Shown one piece after another: positions 59,631-64,000 of a DNA stretch of 64,000 nt. The notes under the pieces were generated by a model. That model had not been told where the DNA came from. It did no database searches and was given only the letters and a program-made list of their open reading frames with translations. Origin of the DNA: Diphasiastrum complanatum (Eukaryota > Streptophyta > Lycopodiopsida > Lycopodiales > Lycopodiaceae); NCBI GenBank assembly GCA_029204225.1, contig CM055105.1, positions 51,177,680 through 51,241,679 of the forward strand, in the 5' to 3' direction. Each line of letters begins with the position of its first letter. Positions within the stretch are counted from its first letter, which is position 1. The position numbers and the translations under genes are program-made.

Positions 59631-61461
59631 AAATTTTATCAACAAGGGCCCACACCTAAAGTCAAAGAATAAAAAATCATTTGATAAGGAATTTAGGTAG
59701 TATTAAAATTGAGTTCAAAGTCTGGTAAAAACAATTTAAAAGGATTATAACATATATTATGACCAGAGCATTCCATGATGAGCATAGCAAAACAAATTAC
59801 CTAGCTACTACGAAAAGCAAACTGAAAAAAATTATCGTATTTTGTAAGGCTCTGCATAGGATTTTTCGAATCAAAAGACAGGTCTGTCTCTTGAGCACAG
59901 AGTTCTTTCAGCTCAAGTTGATTAACATCTCCTGCTTTGGAGACTCTCATGGATTCTTTGTGAAAAAAAACGAATTCTTTGTATCACGGTCATCTTCATT
60001 CGGTAGTCCTGATCAATATTGTGGTCCCAAGCCAATAATTTTGCTTCTTCCACTGTCAGGCCAGCAAAGACAATGGCACTCACAGTTCGAAAGCTTGGAA
60101 TATGGGGATACTCTTGAGATATCTTTTTTCGGGCTTGTAAACTGTGTATGCCCCCAAGAACAAAAAAATGATATAAATCTAATAAAGAAAAATCAAAATT
60201 TGCAACATCGTTGCATTCGTTGGGATCAATCAAAACAACAAAGGGAGTAACTATGGCCTATGTATGATCTTTAAATTTTATTTTTGAATTATGTACATGT
60301 GTTTCATTCGATTCTCTAACTTCCATTGGCCTGTCTCCTATTATTGGATCTACAAGTGGCTTATCACACTGATTTATGTCTAAAATTAAAGTTGTTTCTT
60401 TTATTTTTTTTGTTTTATGGATATCCTCTCTTAATTTGACAAGCTCAGAGTTGTCTTGTAAAGGACGAATGGATGCACCAAGTAGCGACATAGATGGTTT
60501 GGTGGCAACTTTTTTGCTTTCAGCAGAAGAGATGGACTTATGGTGACGTGTAGCCATGGTCTTTGGGCGTGACTTAGGTCTAGTGGGAGAAGACTCAGAA
60601 ATATTATGAGATCTTTTTTGTTTTTTGGGATGAGGGACAACGACGGTTTCATCCTCAACATTTTCAGAGGCCGGCTTTGCGACCTGAACAGTGGAAAGAT
60701 TGGATCTTTTCTCTCAACACTAGCAGTTAGAACCGTTTTTAAGCATTACTTCATCCTCTGGACAGAAACAAAAATCAGGTTTAAAATATAATGAGTAAAG
60801 GCTTATATCTAAAAGTTTAAATAATTTTATATTTAGTAACAACTATGTTAAGCATGAAACAAATGTAGACAAACATGATTAAAAATATGTTTTATAATTA
60901 CACACCAATGTAACTAGAGCTTTATCAAAATAGGCTTTGATGGCCTCGTCCTGGCAAAGTCGGATCTTTATCATAGTCTCGTTCAAAATGAAAATAGAAC
61001 GAGACTTATCCATCTCCTTTACAAGTATACTCACATCTGGTTAATCAACAAGCAATCTTCCTTGAACTTTGAATTGTGAGTCTCCTCTGCCAGGCTTCTC
61101 AGCTAAATGAATAAAAAGCTCAGACAACTTTGTGTTGTTGACCCCTCTGGTGAAGTAGTACATGAATTTTTTCTTATCTTTCAGTGGAATATCTTGAGGT
61201 TTCCCTGAAATTTTAAAACAAATCCTCGACATTTCAAAAACTATCAAAGACAACTGAAAATCTGCAAAAAAAAAGACTTTTTGGGAGAATTGAAAATACT
61301 ATCTTAATGAAAATACTAAAAACTTTAATAAAACAAGTCATTTTTGTGAAAAATCTTTAAAAAACAAAACCACAAATTCAACATATTTTCTTACTAAAAT
61401 ATCTCAAAAGGATCACTTTTTTCAGACAAAGCCTTGTAAAACAAGAAAAATACGAGTAGCG

Positions 61462-61880
61462 ACCTATGTTGAGCATAGGTTGTGTTCCATTCCTTAGTAA
61501 GAAATTATGCTTAGCATAGAATGTCGGCGGGATTCTTCAATTCTAACCACCTTTCGACCTATGTTGAGCACAGGTTGCATCTCTGTTTCTGTTCCAACCT
61601 ATGCTCATCATAGGTTAGCAAGCAAATTGTGAAGACATCCTATGTTGAGCATAGGTTGGACTAGAGCGCGCGAGAACCTATGCTGAACATAGGATGTCTT
61701 CACAATTTGCTTGCTAACCTATGATGAGCATAGGTCGAAAGAGGACCAGTGATGCAACCTATGCTCAGCATACGTCAAAATGTGGTAAGAATAAAGAAAT
61801 AACGCCGGAATCTCATGCTGAGCATAGGATGTTACTAAGGACCCGAACACAACCTATGCTTAGCATAGGTTAGAGGAGAA
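61462..61880. repeat. Foldback of about 420 bp built from a repeated palindrome
   Basis: Left arm 61462-61656 and right arm 61676-61880 are inverted repeats around a GC-rich loop (GGACTAGAGCGCGCGAGA). The inner 61 bp of each arm (61596-61656 and 61676-61735) pair with a single mismatch that I can see; outer parts pair with more differences. Within both arms the unit CCTATGCT-N-AGCATAGG recurs, e.g. 61462-61480, 61506-61518, 61557-61575, 61596-61616, 61639-61656, 61756-61776, 61851-61871. The last is perfect: arms AACCTATGCT and AGCATAGGTT around a T. It lies between the divergent ParB-like gene and Ser-rich ORF. Confidence 0.88.
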
Positions 61881-61893
61881 GACTGGTGTAGGC

Positions 61894-62490
61894 ACCTATG
61901 CTGAGCATAGGTTACCCATGTTGTAAGAAGATGAATACAAATTAAAATATGAATATTTTCTAATGCAAGAATTTAATACCCATGCTAAGCATAGAGCAAA
62001 ATAAAAAAATGATAATAATCTTACTGTCAAGAAATTTGAAAGCGAGAACGTATGCAAAATCTTATAGAAAGCTGTGACTTGGTCATAGCGATTGCTCTAG
62101 CAGCATGTGGGCTTCTGAATTTGCAGATGAGGTGAGTTATGCTTGGACTATGGTCTTTGAATAATTTTTTTTTTGAGACCCCTGCCTCATGCTAGTCCTC
62201 CAGCTTACTTCGGGAACGAGTTGCCGTGACTCACTTCACCCCACGCTGACCTCGAGTCTGAGCCGGGACCGTCCAAACCTAACCCTAACCCTAAACTTAA
62301 CCCTAATCATAAGGATGCTGCCAAACAGTATTTAGGTTGTGGTAGCCGTCAGAAATTTATATTAACCAGTTACTTTCTAGGCTTGTTGCTCATTCGCATT
62401 CAGTTGATTTTTCTGTATACGTCTATTGAGGTTTGCATAGGTTTTTATTTGTTCTATGACCAGCATAGGTTGCAGTTATGCTTAGCATAA
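61894..62490. repeat. Isolated copies of the same palindrome beyond the foldback
   Basis: ACCTATGCTGAGCATAGGT (61894-61912, perfect arms), ACCCATGCTAAGCATAGA (61978-61995), CTATGACCAGCATAGG (62454-62469) and TTATGCTTAGCATAA (62476-62490, perfect). The last two are just upstream of the ATG at 62522. Confidence 0.8.
62170..62308 (-). repeat. GC-rich segment with A-tail and telomere-like tract
   Basis: On the minus strand it reads a GC-rich body of about 100 bp followed by ten A residues near 62170. At its other end 62275-62308 is a string of CCTAACCCTAACCCTAAAC type, close to the plant telomere unit CCCTAAA. It could be a short retroposon or a telomere-like patch. Base composition is strongly unlike the neighbours. 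Confidence 0.5.
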
Positions 62491-62521
62491 GTACATAGTT
62501 AAAAAAATATTTGAGGTTACG

Positions 62522-63025
62522 ATGTCAAGTAGTTCTACCTCTTCTATTCCAATAGTTGTAACTCAATATGTTGCAACAAGTTCAACATCTTCATCTGACA
62601 TTCCCAATGAAAGATTTTTTTATAAAGCCACTCCTGAATCTGAACATGTTTTTGTAAATGATGTGGCATCCTCATCATTTACCCGTTCATCTTTTGAAAT
62701 AATTCAGGCAAGTACTTTTCAAGAAATGACGCTTGTAACTTAGCTTGTATCAAATCTTTTGACCTCGTCCGCCTCTTCATATACAGGCTCGACACAATTA
62801 GAACATTGTTCTTTTGAGCAAGCTGAATAATTGAGTGATGAGTCAAAGCTTCATTCAATTCACTCAGTTACTGATTCTAGTAAATCAACAAATCCGCGTA
62901 AGTCTGTTGATCTGCGACGTTCAAGCTTTTCTCATGTTCGTAGAAGACCTTCTCAAAGTGATGTTTGTGTTAAATCTAAAAGGGCTATATTCGTTGAAAA
63001 TTTAGAGCCTTCTGAAGGTCCAGAA
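62522..63025 (+). pseudogene. Ser-rich ORF of unknown function, interrupted
   Basis: From ATG 62522 (MSSSSTSSIPIVVTQYV) the frame holds two in-frame stops (TAG near 62742, TAA near 62829) and continues in the same frame through basic Ser/Arg-rich sequence (SVDLRRSSFSHVRRRPSQSD) to an LTR inserted at 63026. No domain recognised. It is transcribed away from the ParB-like gene, with the palindrome region between them. Confidence 0.45.
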
Positions 63026-63820
63026 TGTGAAAAATACAAAAATAAGCTTGGTAGAGGCCAAAAATCTTGTATATAGGATGATTACACATGTGTGGAGCCT
63101 GTTCCCACGTGTGAAACTAGTGTACTTGTCATGTACCATAATCATATACGTTGTACATATGATTCAATTCAAGTTCTAGTGGCTAAAATGCCCAAAAACT
63201 AGTTTTCTAGACATATGACACATGGCATCAATCTATTGATTGCATGAGCCACATCCTTTGGTTAGGTGTCACATCCCATGTGTAGAGGACAGCTCACATG
63301 TGTGGAATAAGCTGAAGTAGATGAATTTTGACTTCTAGAAGATTTTCAAGTAGATCTCCATATAGAAGAAAAATGGACCAAAAGTGCTCAAAATAAGTGT
63401 TAGTTTTGCATGATGAATCATCATATAACAAAGCACCTTCACACATGTGGGATCAAAGGGATGATCAGTACCACGAGCTCCCACTTATTGTATATATAGA
63501 GCCACATTTGGCCATAATCATTGTGAGACACCAATCTTGGTTTTGGAAGCAATTTTGAGTGATTCTCTCCATTTGTCTACATTTGTTTTGATTGTTTTGA
63601 GGTTCTATCAATGTGTACTTGATTTTCAGGTTGGAGTCCATACTCAGACAGGGTTTCACATGTGGGAAACCAGAAAGTACCCCTACCTTCAATTAATGAT
63701 TGTTCTTGTTAGGATTTTGTGTTTATAATTGATCTAGATTGATCTTAATCTCAAGTAGATTGATAGATCAAGTAATCTGACAACCAATCCCTCTTGAGGA
63801 TCAGATTAAGATCCACTCTT
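63026..63820 (+). repeat. LTR of family G, truncated at its 3' end
   Basis: It begins TGTGAAAAATACAAAAAT and matches the solo LTR at 58797-59630 in reverse. The expected end (about 25 bases, to TTTTGCACA) is missing after CACTCTTGGT. Confidence 0.85.
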
Positions 63821-64000
63821 GGTGAGCAGTTTTTTGGAAACTAGTCAAATTTTGTGTAGCGAGTTGGATTTGATAGCTATTCTCAAAATTTTTGGTCCAG
63901 ATCTTGTTGTGGGCTGTAGGAATTTTTTTCACACGTGTGAGGCTGTACAGCTCCAGTTTTGACTGAGAAATTTCAAAAATTTGTAGAATTTGACTCACAT
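63821..64000 (+). other. Probable leader of the family G element at the window edge
   Basis: GAGCAG at 63823 could be the tail of a primer-binding site after a small deletion. CACACGTGTG is at 63930-63939. The element would continue beyond the window. Confidence 0.4.

Larger units (their letters stand above)
57005..61253 (-). pseudogene. Decayed multi-exon gene with ParB/sulfiredoxin-like segment
   Basis: Coding blocks in transcript order: 61253-about 60912 (GKPQDIPLKDKKKFMYYF; one TAA); about 60760-59930, a basic stretch PKKQKRSHN then FFVLGGIHSLQARKKI, GLTVEEAKLLAWDHN and MTVIQRIRFF; a continuation LELKELCAQETDLSFDS after a shift in an A-run near 59966; 58790-58570 (TVVSTQTLKPIPTEIE); 58140-57688 (EKMDREKLAWGETIEKE; donor GTAAGTT at 57687-57681); about 57565-57400 (TSLQHFWTDKFWKL); and 57193-57005 (LSVLLDELSEVRKSLDSED). 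The GGIHSLQA and DHN motifs resemble the ParB/Srx nucleotide-binding fold (GGxH...A and HN); this is recall of family patterns, not a search. At least five stops show decay. Function unknown: DNA-binding or nuclease is a guess. Confidence 0.5.

Noticed and set aside
61462-61995. Regularly repeated palindromes considered as a CRISPR-like array
   Set aside because: Spacing is irregular, the units are inverted rather than direct, and the genome is eukaryotic.

Overview
This 64-kb window looks like heterochromatic nuclear DNA of a land plant. It is AT-rich and packed with nested Ty1/copia LTR retrotransposons. Several carry the usual plant primer-binding site for initiator methionine tRNA (TGGTATCAGAGC), and two cellular-type genes have canonical introns (GTAAGT or GTTAGT donor, CTAAC branch site, CAG acceptor). 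I cannot place the species. No rRNA or tRNA gene, CRISPR array or organellar gene is visible.

Layout, left to right. 1-792: leader and 5' LTR of a minus-strand element (F). 793-6662: element E (+), nearly full length, with a broken gag-pol. 6663-7767: stacked LTR fragments. 7768-13733: element H' (-), interrupted by complete element J (-, 8532-13623, TSD TAGAT). 13734-14953: a gag/RT deletion derivative, M (-). 15046-19198: a gypsy-type gag fragment (P) and the 3' part of copia element K (-). 19199-24856: a segment that appears to be inverted. It holds a copia scrap, a G-box-rich promoter with a two-exon gene of unknown function (21093-22609), the 3' exons of a second gene (22819-23294, -), the other half of P gag and the 5' part of K (+). 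24857-29413: decayed copia L (-). 31138-34479: chimeric copia N (+). 34485-40915 and 46392-52822: two almost identical intact copia elements, B (-) and A (+), each with one 1317-codon gag-pol ORF and 655-bp LTRs. Between them lie half of copia C, a decayed copia D and a gypsy remnant. 52823-56392: the other half of C. 57005-61253: a decayed multi-exon gene with a ParB/sulfiredoxin-like segment (-), with a solo LTR in it. 61462-61880: a foldback structure made of a repeated palindrome. 62522-63025: a Ser-rich ORF running divergently. 63026-64000: the start of another LTR element.

Three themes stand out. First, two separate inversions can be reconstructed from the bases: target-site duplications and interrupted reading frames fit only when 40916-46391 and about 19199-24856 are flipped back. 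Second, at least four elements (J, H', D, K) lack reverse transcriptase and carry at the same place a related stretch that is not retroviral pol; J has equal-length LTRs and a perfect TSD, so such elements were mobilised, presumably in trans. Third, a palindromic motif of the form CCTATGCT-N-AGCATAGG occurs about 13 times between 58.1 and 62.5 kb, in introns and the upstream region of the ParB-like gene, and builds a roughly 420-bp foldback. I see it nowhere else in the window. This pairing is the best candidate for an undescribed system. A second palindrome, CACACGTGTG, recurs in the LTRs of at least five families and in the promoter of the 21-kb gene.
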